A stretch of DNA of 64,000 nt from Phycomyces nitens (Eukaryota > Mucoromycota > Mucoromycetes > Mucorales > Phycomycetaceae): contig JAHRBC010000008.1 in the NCBI GenBank assembly GCA_022702545.1, positions 1,612,001 to 1,676,000 on the forward strand. Direction: 5' to 3'. The notes under the pieces are model-generated. The model searched no databases and was not told where the DNA came from. It was given only the letters and a program-made list of their open reading frames with translations. Both the position numbers and the translations under genes were made by a program. How positions within the stretch are numbered: position 1 is the stretch's first letter; each line of letters starts with the position of its first letter. Positions 53,401-64,000 of the stretch are shown piece by piece.

Positions 53401-53538
53401 TGTGAATACTGCATCTACTCTGGCTCTTTTGTTATGATGTTGGACAGTTCTTCTTGTCACATAGGTGAATCCTTCTTCATTATCACCGCATACAGTGCAA
53501 TAGCACTTGGTGTTGTAAATACTGTTGGAAGAAGACAT
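50454..53538 (-). CDS. tnp2-type (Transposase_21) DDE transposase, copy 3, four exons
   Basis: Exons 53538-53391, 53332-53297, 53232-53032 and 52954-50454 join to an open 961-aa frame. Exon 1 has CYCTVC and HHNKRAR; exon 2 is 36 nt; exon 3 is acidic (ENDDGASDDEDVVELELEEL). The core has NIDWFQPFD, DPMHNLFLGT and FERFNGLLKN with CQDC and ACYKC Cys pairs. The ATG is 243 bp inside the element end. It is closer to copy 1 than to copies 4 and 5. Intact and flanked by a perfect 3-bp duplication, so it probably moved relatively recently. Confidence 0.87.
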
Positions 53539-53567
53539 GATGTTTGTGTTTGTAATATTATTATTAA

Positions 53568-53655
53568 AAGGAAACGAGTGTTACATGTATTTTATTTGCT
53601 ATACTTTTATAATAATAAAAAGTAATATTCTAATGCTCATTGTATCCGAACCAAT
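53568..53655 (-). promoter_or_regulatory. Conserved transposase promoter block, copy 3
   Basis: CCAAT at 53651-53655 (within CGAACCAATAGGAT) lies 113 bp upstream of the ATG. TGTAACACTCGTTTCCTT lies about 30 bp upstream. Both match copies 1 and 2 in order and spacing. Confidence 0.6.
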
Positions 53656-53744
53656 AGGATGTAGTAAAATTATATTTTCGAAATAAAAAAAAGGAAAACT
53701 GTGGAGTTGAAAAATAGACTAGCTTTCACACCAGTTCAGGGCTA

Positions 53745-53781
53745 CTATACCACCAGTGTATTCAGGGCCATTTTTCCAGTG
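53745..53781 (-). repeat. Right terminal repeat, copy 3
   Basis: Minus strand CACTGGAAAAATGG, with a second CACTGGT about 23 bp inside. Target duplication CAT follows. Confidence 0.85.
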
Positions 53782-56767
53782 CATCTTTGGTGTTATCTTC
53801 CAAGCATTCTACTTGGTGCAAACGGGAGGATCAGCCATGCTCAAATTCTTCCGCCATCTTCTTGTTGCCTTTGAGAAGGATGCTGACCTGCCTATTACTG
53901 TCAACGCCTTGAAAGCAATGACCGGATTTGATACCATGACCAAAGGCATTGTAAAGTACACCGTTTGCAACAAGTGCTTTCCAATTTACTTGCCAGACAA
54001 TCACTAGCCAGCATGCACCTTCAAGAAGTACTCGACCACACAAGCCCAAATTTGCAACAATCCTCTTTTCCACGATCAATCTGCCAGAGATCCTATTCCG
54101 TTCATGGTGTTCCCATACAATTCGCTCAAGAACACTTTGACACAGTATCTCTGTAAGCCTGGATTTGAGGACAAGATATTGCAATGGAGATCAAGAGAGA
54201 CCATGGAGAACACCTTCCTTGATATATACGATGGTGCAATGTGGAATGAGTTGCTGGATGATAACGATATGCCATTTGTTGATGATAACTATTCCCTCAT
54301 GTTGACATTGAACGTGGATTGGTTTCAGCCATTCGATGGGCGCACTCATGCCAGTGGTGCGTTGTATCTGTCGATCAACAACTTGCCCAGGGAAGAAAGG
54401 ATGAAGCCAGAAAATATCATTCTTGTTGGTGTCATGCCAGGGCCAAAGGAAGCAAAGACCGATCAGATGAACAACTTTCTTGAGCCTCTTGTTGACGAAT
54501 TGGTTGAATTTTACACTGGAATGACAATCAAGACGGCTATGTTCCCTGGTGGTGTTCGTGTTCGTGCTGCTCTCATGTGTGTTGCCTGTGATATACCTGC
54601 TGCAAGAAAAACCGCGGGATTTACAGGACATGCAAGCACCAACGCCTGTCACAAGTGTGCACGTCAGTTTTCGGTGATCGATGGATCAAGCAAGATTGAT
54701 TACTCTGGATTTGACGTTGAGAATTGGACACCAAGAGAACAGGCAACCAATGCTGTGCATGCCAAAATGTGGTTCAATGCAGAATCAGACGTCGAGCGAG
54801 CAGAGTTGGAGAAGCACAATGGTACCCGGTATTCAGAATTGCACCGCCTACATTACTTTGATCCTGTTCGGTGTAAAATTGTGGATCCTATGCACAACTT
54901 GTTTCTTGGCACAGCCAAACGGATGGTCAACATTTGGAGAGACCTTGGCTATTTTCCCAGTACCACTCTTGCCCGCATGCAGCATCTGGCAGATTCAATC
55001 CTTGTTCCTCCTGGATATGCTGTATTGTCCAACAAAATTGCTTCTGGGTTCCCATACATGAAGGCAGACGAGTGGCAATCGTGGTGTCTTGTGTATTTGC
55101 TGGTTGTCCTGGAGAATGCTTTGCCAGAAACAGACTACAATAACTGGCTAGTATTCGTTGATGCATGCTGTCTATTGACAGGACCATCTGTCACGACTCA
55201 GAGTATAGACGAGGCACACCAGCTCCTTGACAATTTTGGCAAAAAGTGCAAGATTTTGTATGGAACTGTCAGCATCACACCAAACGTGCATCTGCATATG
55301 CACTTACATGAGTCTATGCTTGACTTTGGCCCTGTCTATGCATTCTGGTTGTATAGCTTTGAACAATACAATGGCAAGCTCAAGAACATCAAGACAAATT
55401 GCCGCACTGGCTTTGAGATTACTTTCATGAAGGTCTTCTTGGAAAAGGCGTTTATCAGCAACTTTCTTCAGTTTTATACTGCCAAACTTTCACCGCCCAT
55501 GGTAGAATTTCTCCAAGAAGTTGCTCAAATAGCACCGACGCCTGTCAGATCCTTGGTGAATTCTGAGTACGGCCACCCTCCACATCTGCAATTCAGCCTC
55601 AATATGTTTCTCCAAGCCGCCACCAATCCATGGTTTAATGTCACTGGAAGTGAAGCCCTGCCATTGACCTCGTTGCCATTGAAATTGTCGCCTTTATCTA
55701 TAATGACTGGCAATCATTATAAGTACTTGGTCGAATTCTATAACAAGGCTTACCAAGACACCGGCATTTCCTTCTGTGCCACGGATAGCATCCCACTTGG
55801 AGGGCATGTCTATATCAACGACCGGATTCGCAAGATGAAGAAGATTTTGTTGCTAGGACAAGAGTATTGGAGTGGTGAAAAGAAAAAGCGTGGTTCTTTT
55901 GTACAAGTCTTGTTTCTGGACAATTTGACAAGTGAATTTGTTGCATTTCCCGGCCAGATTGAGTATTTATTTACTCATGTTTTCAAGATTGGTGGAATCG
56001 AAAGAGTTTCTACTTTTGCTTTCATCAAATGGTTTCCGACGTATAATGCTGGCAGATATCAACCATTGATCAACCAAGGTCTGGAGCTGTGGGAGAAGGG
56101 GTTTTTAGAGGAGACCGTTGAGTGTATTATTCCAGTACATTGTCTGCATTCTTGCTTTGCATTGACAACTCACAATCTCCAACAAGGGTCTCAAAAACGC
56201 CTGATTATTCCATTACCTAGAAAAGTCGTCACTTAATAAAAAAAATTGCGTTTTTGACCACAAACATCAGCCACGTAATGCTTATTTTTCTTGTTTTACT
56301 TTACTATCTGCTCTTTTATCAATACATTTTTAAGATTGATTAAAATAGTAAATTGATATATACAAGTTATGTCCTTTAAAACAGATATCAAAACAAATAT
56401 TTATTTTTTCCAGCTCATTATGCGATAAGCCAAGTAGTTGTTTATTTAATATCCGATGATCAGCTATATTTTAAAGTTTATACTACATAATATACTAAAA
56501 ATTTTCATTCAAATTCCAAGTTTATAAAGCCGATGAAAATATTTTATTTTGCTATTAAATATTTGTTTTGCAATAATTACGACTAAAATAAAATAACCAT
56601 TAAAAATAACATTGTTTCTCACCATCTTGTCTTTCTTTATTTTTTGATGCTTCAACAATACAAAAACGAGTAATGCCAATCCTACCACCATCATCTTCCA
56701 GCCCAACAACTTGTTTCAACTTATTCAATAAAGACCATTATATCAAGACAACCAAATACAAATATTT

Positions 56768-57866
56768 TTATTGCTGTGTTGCAATCCACTTGGCAACACG
56801 CGCCTTCTGCTCTTTTGACAATTCAATATGTCTACTTTCAACAGGACAAGAAGAAAAGTCAATGACCTTCATCTTCTTTTCCTTGCTCCTCTGGGCTTTC
56901 AACTCGCCCAAGTACTCCTCGACCTATATCATAATCAAATTAATTAATTATATTAAGCACATCAAATTTGCCCGAACAATATCTTACCAAAGGATGTCTA
57001 TTGCTGGGAGTATAAACAGTATACTCCCGTTGCTCATCATCAGACTCAATGTCGGACAACATCTCTTTGTCCAAGAGATCCTCGACGGTCTCTCCATACT
57101 TGGACTCCAAGTTTGCCTTGTCTGCCAAATGCAGCCTCTTGTAGGCTTCGAGGATCTATTTCAAAATCAAGTATTAGAAGTATGAAAACAAATATTATAT
57201 TATACTAACTCTTGTTTTTCTCGTACGTCTACGAGAAGACTGGTTTCGCTTAGCTAACTTTTCTGGCGAGGTGTTAGCTCTGTTTAGCTTGTACGAGATG
57301 TGCCGTCTTGTTTTTTCCTCTATGACTGCAGACGCAAGAGGCTGTCCTTCGGGCTGTTGATGGATATACATCCGGACCTTGTCTGCAATAGGCCGGTTGA
57401 ACGAAGAGAGCGCCCCCTCATTCATTGTCAATGGTGTAGACACCAAGACATTCCTTGTCTCTGATCGTATGAGGTGCTATATGATATAGGGTAAGTAATT
57501 CATCAATATAAAATTAATATTTATATATAGATATCCTACCGAGACCGATGGAAGTCGATACTTCATATACATCTGTGGTGGTGGAGCTTGATGGGGGGAA
57601 ACTTGGCTACTGTTGCCATTCGAGTTCTTGAGGGATTCCATCCCTTGATGGACCTGCTGCAACAGGACATGCAACTCATTCAGTCTTGTCTGAAGAGCCG
57701 ACAGGTTTGACAACACTGCATCGTCCTGTTCAGCATTGTTGCTTGGAGCAGGAAGGATCGTCTGCATCACGGTTCCTGCTGGTCTAGTGCCACTAGTCTT
57801 ACCAATCGACTTCTTGGTAGTCAACTTGTAGGTCTTTTTAGAGCTTGATGATATAAATTGAGACAT
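56768..57866 (-). CDS. Conserved transposon accessory protein, copy 4 subfamily, four exons
   Basis: Exons 57866-57540, 57476-57210, 57155-56988 and 56923-56768 join in phase 0 to 305 aa. The layout is the same as in the other copies: a first exon with heptad-like LSALQTRLNELHVLLQQVHQG, a second ending in a very basic SRRRTRKTR, a third with an acidic MLSDIESDDEQ box and a short Lys-rich fourth. Exons 2 and 3 are shorter (267 and 168 nt), and sequence identity with copies 1-3 is low, so homology rests on position, phases and motif order. It is 531 bp from the transposase stop. No lesion is seen, although its transposase partner is dead. Confidence 0.6.
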
Positions 57867-58199
57867 TGAATACTAGAAAAATATATTAAAGTGTGAGGTT
57901 CGTTGATTATGAATATCTATTTTCCAATAGATTTTGAAATATTCCGTAAATAATACATACATGAGAAAGTAATTAAAAGTAATTAAAAAGTATACTTCTT
58001 TCTAAAGAGGTTTTATAGTATTTTGATCTTTGCTTACATTATGCTGTCAGGTATACTTAGTAATCTGCTTCAACTGGCTAATCCATTTAATTTGCTTGCA
58101 CTGACTAATCCATTTGTAATATTTGGGCTCTGTTTCAAAAATACAAATCGTTTTATTAAGTGGGCTTATTAGTTCCACGTCACATTTGGGACACTCAAT

Positions 58200-58660
58200 A
58201 TCGCCGTTGATCTCTATTGGATTTTTGCTTTCAACCTTTGTTCTTTTCTTTTCTTTTCCTTTCCTTTACTTTTTGGCATGGTAAGCATCATTCTCTTTTA
58301 AATTTTTTTTTACTCATCATGACTTTATATTTGTCCAGATATTCTTTTCTATATCCATACAAGGGCTGCTGGTTTATGTCAATAACTCTGGTATACTGGT
58401 AATGTTCTTTTTTATTATCCCATTCAGTTTCCACAAGCTCATTGCTCTGCTTAGTAATTCACGGCCTTCCATTACAAACAAATACAGAGGAGCACTTTGC
58501 TGTATATTATGGTATGATGACACTCCTTTATACACTAGACATGCTTTATTAACATTCGTTCCATTCATTAGAATTTTTTCGGTCATCTGGTATGTGCCAA
58601 TTCCATGTCATCTGGTCAGTAATTGTGTCCGTTATACCCATTACCAAGTAAGTATACAAC
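58200..58660 (+). ncRNA. Short-exon spliced unit, copy 4 (truncated)
   Basis: Segments such as 58340-58400 and 58431-58510 are bounded by CAG or TAG and GGTAA or GGTATG junctions, with introns as short as about 30-60 nt. It lies divergent from the accessory gene, as in copies 1-3, and ends where copy 5 seems to begin. Exon limits are tentative and no shared sequence with copies 1-3 is obvious. Confidence 0.3.
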
Positions 58661-58859
58661 CTTTCACACTGCAAAAATACCCCCGATTCCCATATGTGAT
58701 AGTATGTAAAATTCTGAGTGAAATAAAAAACAAATTCTAGAATTAAATTGAAATGTTATCTTGCATATATAAAAAACAACACATATAAGATAATGAAGTA
58801 ATTCGGTGGATATAAAGCTCTGCTTTTGGACGTGTAGGCTTGTTAAACTCAAGAGTGTA

Positions 58860-59900
58860 CAGAACTATAACTGAAAGTGTTATCTTATTTCTTTTTAGTC
58901 AAACGTTACATGAATTATTTTTTCAATATCAATAAAAAAATCTATTTTTTAATAGATCAAGATGCAAACTTTTTGACTATTTTCTGCAAACTATTCACCT
59001 ATGTTCTAAAGGACGTATATTTATTGGTTGTTTAATCCATTTGACACTTTAAACGCTTTCAATTGGGGGTTTATTTTATACCTCTTTATAAATAGGCCAT
59101 GGAAAATAGTTTACAAATAGATTTTTATTGATAAAATATTTTCTCATAATATACAGTCTAGTAATCTGGTCTAGATTCATGGCTATAGCTATATTGATAC
59201 TAATTTTTTTTTACCTTTTGAAACACGGGTAGAGAACATGACTGATTCATTGACTATCATCTTGAATAACTGGAAAAGTAGTTGCTCAAACAGAGTAGAC
59301 AACCAAGACTTTGAAACCGAATTTTCAGGTATACCAAACAGTATTTCAAGATAGATAATGATATAGCAATCAAAAAATATGTATGCGTAATAGAAAATAT
59401 ATCTATATTTTTCTGTTAGAAAAGCAATAGGAATGACTGATTACTTACCAAGACAAACTGGCTTGTTGGATATTCCATGTCTTTGTTAAAACGCGGCAAT
59501 TTTGTTTAATATAAAGAGCTGATAGTAAAGACAGAATATATTAGTATTAATAGGGATAGAATATTTAAACATACCAAGTACATTCTGTCCATTCAACTTC
59601 ATCATTGTCATCTTTGGCCATTGCGATTGAAATGAGTTGTTCTGAATCTACAAGATGAAGATTACTGATTAGCAACAGCAATAAAAAATAGTGCGCCTAT
59701 TTACCTTTTTCTTGTGTAAGCATGAATAAAAGTGACTATAGGATGTCTTTTAGATAATTGAAAAAATGTTAAAGGTTGTCTTTAATTGCGTGAAAATTTT
59801 TAAATACTTACCAGAAAGTATAAAGGAAGCAAAAAGTAAAAAGAAAGAGAAAAAGGGAAAATCGGGAAAAAAGAATTCATATGCATTTTTAGATTATAGT
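58860..59900 (-). ncRNA. Short-exon spliced unit, copy 5
   Basis: Minus-strand candidate exons, for example about 59648-59577 (beginning ATTCAGAAC and containing ATGGCCAAAGATGACAATG) and about 59515-59450, separated by 50-70-nt introns with GTATG or GTAAG donors. A reading frame from that ATG ends soon after the next splice, so no sizeable protein results. Position relative to the accessory gene matches the other copies; sequence similarity does not extend beyond splice-site style. Confidence 0.35.
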
Positions 59901-60162
59901 AAGCCCTAATAAATTATGAGAATAATGGGATTATGAAAACTGTGTACCCAAGACTCTTTTTTTATTGTACTCCAGATATTGTTTTTAAAGATATAAATAC
60001 AGTCTTTTATATATATATATAATACTATTGTTCTTATTTGACACTATACCTTATACTGCAAATTATTATGTACGTTTATGTATTCAAAGAAATATATGTT
60101 AATATATATGGATTTATTTATGCTTATTATTTTATTTTATTTTAAAAAAAAATATTTAGAAA

Positions 60163-61375
60163 ATGTCTTCAAACCAGAGAAACTCAGGATGCAAAGCCAG
60201 AGCAAACCCAACTGCTCCCATTCACCGTGTTGCTGCTGGCCGTATTAGCCAGCGTGAAATCCTTCCAAGGGCCCCAGTAGCAGTGAGGAAAGTAGTCAAG
60301 GACAGACAGAAATGGCCACTGTCCTTGAAGACTTGAGGTTCCTCAAGTCAAGAATGGGAATGGTATACGATATCGCTGGCAAGACCAACCAGACCATGAG
60401 TACGTTCATGGAAGCCCATGCCAGTAGTGCCCAGAGCCAGCTCCCTCTTGGCCAAGCTGGTCCCATTGGAATGGCTCCTTCTGTTGGCCCCTTCAGCTCA
60501 CTTGGTACCAGTGATATGAGTGCAATTGTCTTGGTATGAATATTATTATTATTATGTTAAAAAATATTTTCTAATAAATTATATCTAGGAATTCATTAAT
60601 GAGAAGATGTGGAAGAAGAACTTCACGTCTAACAATCCTGCTCTGATTGCCGAGAATGAAGGCAAACAGAAATGGAATAAGGACAAGAAGATCAACCACC
60701 CAGACAATGTCAGAGTCATCAACTACTTGAGAGACTACATTCTCTCGCAGCCTCGTGCTGCTGGTTTTTGGCCTGGCATGGTAGTGCAAAAAATTAAAAA
60801 CAATTACAAGTACTACCATCTCACTTCAAACATGAGTGAAGAGCAAGCTTCTGCCAAGAAGAGAAAGGTTCGGGCTAATACCAGGCTCATCGAGGTTAGT
60901 ATAAAGACGATTTGATATTTTTAATTTAATCTGAAAATTTTTATAGATCCACTTGCGCAGGGTGGAGGCCTACAAACGTCACTGGAGGGCAATCGATGAG
61001 GAGATGGGCCATAAGCCTGAAAACCCTGATGAGATGGCCTATCTCCATGTCCTCCAGAAGGATGTGATGTCTGATGGTGAATCAGACATGGAAGACGTTG
61101 CGCCTGGTATTAGCATGCGTGTTCTTTGTGTTGCTCGTCCCAGTTGGAGAAGCGATGAGGTAATTAATATTTTGTAGAGTGATGTGCTGATTGATGAGAA
61201 AAGACTGATAAATTTAATATAGTTGAACCGGCTTCTGGAGGTCATTGACCGTCTTGCAAGAGAGGATGACCTGAGATGGTCATCAACAAAGACAAAGACA
61301 AGAATGCCCAGACAGCAAAAAACGATCAAGGAGATTCCTGCCCCAAGTCACCTGACTTTGAATTTGCCTGCCTGA
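60163..61375 (+). pseudogene. Accessory protein gene, copy 5, with a frame break in exon 1
   Basis: Exons end at 60533, then 60589-60894, 60947-61159 and 61223-61375. From the ATG at 60163 the frame stops after 57 codons. Downstream coding is in another frame from the ATG at 60312 (MATVLEDLRFLKSRMG...), so either one base was lost near 60300 or translation starts at 60312 (297 aa). Exon 2 is again 306 nt, with MWKKNFTSNNPALIAEN, and exon 3 has MSDGESDMED and ARPSWRSDE, so family membership is clear. It is convergent with the transposase, 113 bp apart. I list it as broken, with moderate doubt. Confidence 0.6.
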
Positions 61376-61488
61376 GTATTCAAAAATGAATAAATCTTTG
61401 TTTTTGTCTTTTTTACTTTTTAAACACATGATTCGCAAAACAAACTATGAAGTTATGATTAAGAAAAAGAGAGATAAGATAAATATAT

Positions 61489-63968
61489 TTAGGCAGAAAC
61501 CTTTCTAGGCAAAGGGACAACTAGTTTTTTGTTAATGTTACTACTAGATTTATAATCCACAATTGCAACAGGCAGGAGAATCCGATGGACAGGAAGAATG
61601 CTTTGAAAGTCAAGAGCCAAAAATTCATCCTTGTGAACCTCAATTCCTTCAGCCTCTCTGGTGGTGTCTGATGTGGTCTTGAACCAGTTTACAAAAGCAA
61701 AGGTGTGTTGACTGTTGTAGGCATTTCCACAATGCGAAGAAGAAACAGCAGGACTAAATGTGTGAACAAATAGATACTGAATCTCTCCAACATACGCGTA
61801 CACTGCCTCGGGCTTTTCCTCAACAAACAATGCTTGGATGTATGACCCATTTCGACGTTTACCACTCCTTCCTTTGAATATTTGGCCCATGATGTTGATT
61901 GATGCAAGCATTTCAATCCAGTCATTGACAAAAGTGGTCGAGGCCATGGTGTCTTTGCAGCTGTTAATGTTTTTGTCCCCATGGACAACCTGGTAATACT
62001 CCACTAGACAATTGTATTCCAGTCTAAGCATCATGCTCATTGGTTTCTTTTTCAATGGCAGAGTTGACAGTGGCAAAGGCTCATTACCACAAATTGTTAA
62101 CAATGGGTTCTCTGCAAATTCAAGAAATTCTGGCAATGAGAAGGCAGACAAGTCAAGGCATGGAATTTGGGCTGTGGTGATGTTTGGACGGATGGTCAAC
62201 TTGCTGAATACGTCTGAGAAATATTGTCCATTTGGTGTGCTTAGGAAACCACGAACAAAATCTCCCTTTCTTGTATCCTCAACGAAACTTCTCATATACG
62301 TGACCTCAAACCCACTTCTCCTGTTGGTGTTGATATTCTTGAGTATACTATTGTACCTCTCGAAACCAAAGAGCCAGTAGCTGTAAACTGGACCAAAGTC
62401 CAGAACGGTTTCACGAAGGTGAAGATGTAAGTGCATATTGGGGGAGAGGAGGTCAGGCTCATACAGTTGCTCACAACCTTTACCAAACTGCTCCAAGTTC
62501 TTGTGCGCGTCTTTGATATCATCCTCTGAGATACTTGGTTTTGAAAGCAAACGGCAGGCATTCACAAAGAACATCCAGTTTTTGAACATTGGCAGTGGCA
62601 ACACGTTCTTCAACACCACGGGAGAGTACACCAAGCACCACGACTTCCACTCGTCAGCCTTCATGAATGGGAACCCCTTCCCAATCTTTGTCTTTAGTGC
62701 TGTATAGTCGGCTGGCAACACCATTTTCTCCACCATCTTCTGCATGGCAACGAGTTTCCTACTGTCAATTAGACCATCTGCAACCCATCTCTCCATCATT
62801 CTCTTGGCAGTGCCTAAGAAAAGATTGTGCATTGGATCGATGATCGTGCAGCGGACAACGTCAAAGTACTGGAGACGATGCAGTTTGGACCAGCAAACAC
62901 CACTGGCAACTTCAAGGCGCTGCCTCTCAGCTTGAGTGGCTGCATTTCTCCAGACCTCAGCATCCTTATGATTATCATCTCTAGTGCGAAGGAGCCACTT
63001 TGAAGAATCAAATCCAGAATAATTAACAGAGCTCATTCCAGCTAACTGAGAGAATTGACGATTGCATTTATGACAGGCATTGGTACTGGTATGGGATGTG
63101 AATCCACATACTTTTCTTGCAGCGGGGATGTCACAAGCAACAACAAAGAGAGCAGTGCGGATTCTCACACCAGATGGACATTGGTGGGTCTTGACCTTGA
63201 TACCCAGGTACAGCTCTTCCAATTCGTCAACAAGAGGTCTGAGATAGTTATTGATTTCTGATGTCTTTGCTTCTTTAGGTCCAGGCATTAATCCCACGAG
63301 GATGACGTTCTCCTTTTTAAACCTGACATCGCGAGGAAGATTGTTTACTGCCAAGTAAATGGCACCACACGAATATGACACACCATCAAATGGCTGAAAC
63401 CAGTCAATATTCAGCGTCAGCATTATAGAGCGGCTGTCATCAACAAAGAGGTCACCATTGATGTCTTTGAGACTGTTCCACATCGCACCATCATAGACAT
63501 CAAACATTGTCTTTTCCACTTTGGGACCACGATTCCAAGAGTTGATTTGGGTTTCAAAATTGGGCCAAGAAAAGAGAGTCTGCAGAGAGTGTTTGACAGA
63601 TTGGTACACATACGATTTCTTTGGGATTGTGGACGAACTGGACTTGAACAAGCTATGGCCACACAAGGCGCTGTTTCCAAACTTGTTAAAGGTACAGAAA
63701 AAAGGTGCACCATCATTCTCATAAATACTGTGGCATTCACCACATGCAACATATTTTTTGATTCCCTTTGTCAAGGTGTTCATTCCTGCCATGCTTTTGA
63801 GACCAGAGACACTTGATGGGACTCGGAAAGAATCGCCAAAAAAATCCAGGATCTTGTTTACAATTGCAATCAAGATAATTGCGCCTTCATTGACAACGTA
63901 AAAGGAAATGAACAGGGCAAGAGCCTTGACCACAAAGCCGTGAATGAAACTCAATTCTGAGTTGAATT
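61489..63968 (-). CDS. tnp2-type transposase, copy 5, last exon (5' exons outside window)
   Basis: The exon begins after a TTTTTCAG acceptor at 63968 and is open to the stop at 61489, about 826 codons. It contains CGEC and ACHKC Cys pairs and the three catalytic motifs NIDWFQPFD, DPMHNLFLGT and FERYNSILKN. The first residues (EFNSELSFIHG) correspond to the MPENPVH region of copies 1-3. The N-terminal Cys-motif and acidic exons would lie beyond 64000. No lesion is seen in the visible part. Confidence 0.82.
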
Positions 63969-64000
63969 CTGAAAAATATCAACACAAAACACTTCATTAA

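Larger units (their letters stand above)
46965..53781 (-). mobile_element. CACTA/Plavaka-like transposon, copy 3, nested in copy 4 transposase
   Basis: 6817 bp, ends CACTGGGAAAACC (left) and CACTGGAAAAATGG (right, minus strand), with target duplication CAT (46962-46964, 53782-53784). Contains the short-exon unit (minus), accessory gene (plus) and transposase (minus), all in family order and all open. The extra length over copies 1 and 2 lies in the short-exon region, where an exon pair is duplicated. Confidence 0.92.
46282..56236 (+). pseudogene. tnp2-type transposase of copy 4, split by copy 3 and a stop codon
   Basis: Exons at 46282-46438 (LCKCSACTKY Cys motif), 46499-46570, 46628-46843 (acidic EDSDSNDESSDEDE) and 46913-46964, then, after the 6.8-kb insertion of copy 3, 53785-56236. 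Exons join in phase across the gap (SQFMAIFGVIFQ). A TAG at 54005-54007 interrupts the main exon, which is otherwise open. Catalytic motifs remain: NVDWFQPFD, DPMHNLFLGT and FEQYNGKLKN, plus ACHKC. It has one more small 5' exon than copies 1-3 and is clearly more diverged, so it belongs to a separate subfamily. It cannot give a full protein in this state. Confidence 0.8.
39448..58670 (+). mobile_element. CACTA/Plavaka-like transposon, copy 4, broken by nested insertions
   Basis: Pieces at 39448-39656, 45886-46964 and 53785-58670 add to about 6.2 kb, the size of the other copies. They hold the transposase (plus), accessory gene (minus) and short-exon unit (plus) in family order. Gypsy D splits the first piece and copy 3 splits the transposase gene with a CAT duplication. 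The left end, CACTGCAAAAGAAGGG at 39448, is a proposal: it resembles the left end of copy 5 but has no matched partner. The right end appears to be cut at 58670 by copy 5. Confidence 0.65.
58671..64000 (-). mobile_element. CACTA/Plavaka-like transposon, copy 5, incomplete at window edge
   Basis: Proposed to start at CACTGCAAAAATACCC (58671). It carries the short-exon unit (minus), accessory gene (plus) and transposase (minus) in family order. The right end and the transposase 5' exons lie outside the window. The accessory start is 1.49 kb from the proposed end, close to the 1.60-1.65 kb of copies 1 and 2. Confidence 0.65.

Noticed and set aside
53756..54007. A separate small gene at the right edge of copy 3
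   Set aside because: Same frame and content as the copy 4 transposase; it is simply the part between the insertion and the TAG.

Overview
This window is almost entirely transposable-element sequence from a eukaryote with short (about 45-85 nt) GT-AG introns, AT-rich spacers and dispersed tRNA genes. The TE families (CACTA/Plavaka-like tnp2 transposons, Ty3/gypsy, DIRS-like and APE-type LINE fragments) and gene style suggest a fungus, most likely an early-diverging one such as Mucoromycota. That assignment is inference. I see no ordinary host protein gene. The only clear host genes are tRNA-Val(AAC) and tRNA-Asp(GTC).

The main find is five copies of one DNA-transposon family of about 6.2-6.8 kb. 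Ends start CACTGG or CACTGC, with 3-bp target duplications where these can be read. Each copy has the same plan. (1) A four-exon tnp2-type (Transposase_21) transposase starts 242-243 bp inside one end in copies 1-3. (2) A convergent four-exon accessory gene ends about 110-135 bp from the transposase stop (531 bp in copy 4); its exons 2 and 3 are 306 and 186 nt in three copies. (3) Divergent from the accessory gene and reaching toward the other end is a spliced unit of very short exons with no conserved reading frame. Copies 1, 2 and 3 have intact transposase and accessory genes. Copy 4 is broken and copy 5 runs off the window.

Layout: 1-468 decayed DIRS-like reverse transcriptase; 469-6725 copy 1; 6726-8416 truncated LINE (minus); 8588-8661 tRNA-Val; 8699-9025 solo LTR; 9046-19718 a tandem gypsy array LTR-A-LTR-B-LTR, A intact and B with four nonsense codons. 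Gypsy C (minus, 19719-31571) is inserted in the last LTR of that array, and copy 2 (24008-30287) is inserted in the gag gene of C. tRNA-Asp (minus) is at 31637-31708. A gag-protease-only LTR element E (31718-36949) begins 9 bp upstream of the tRNA 5' end and is followed by three solo or truncated LTRs of a related family.

From about 39448 to the right edge lies copy 4. It is interrupted by an apparently intact gypsy D (39657-45881), by copy 3 (46965-53781, inside the copy 4 transposase gene) and probably by copy 5 (from 58671). The nesting gives a relative order: array A/B before C before copy 2; copy 4 before D, copy 3 and probably copy 5.

Retroelements D and E both carry canonical -1 slippery heptamers in the correct phase just before the gag stop. 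All boundaries, exon joins and motifs were read by eye from the sequence; no database search was run.
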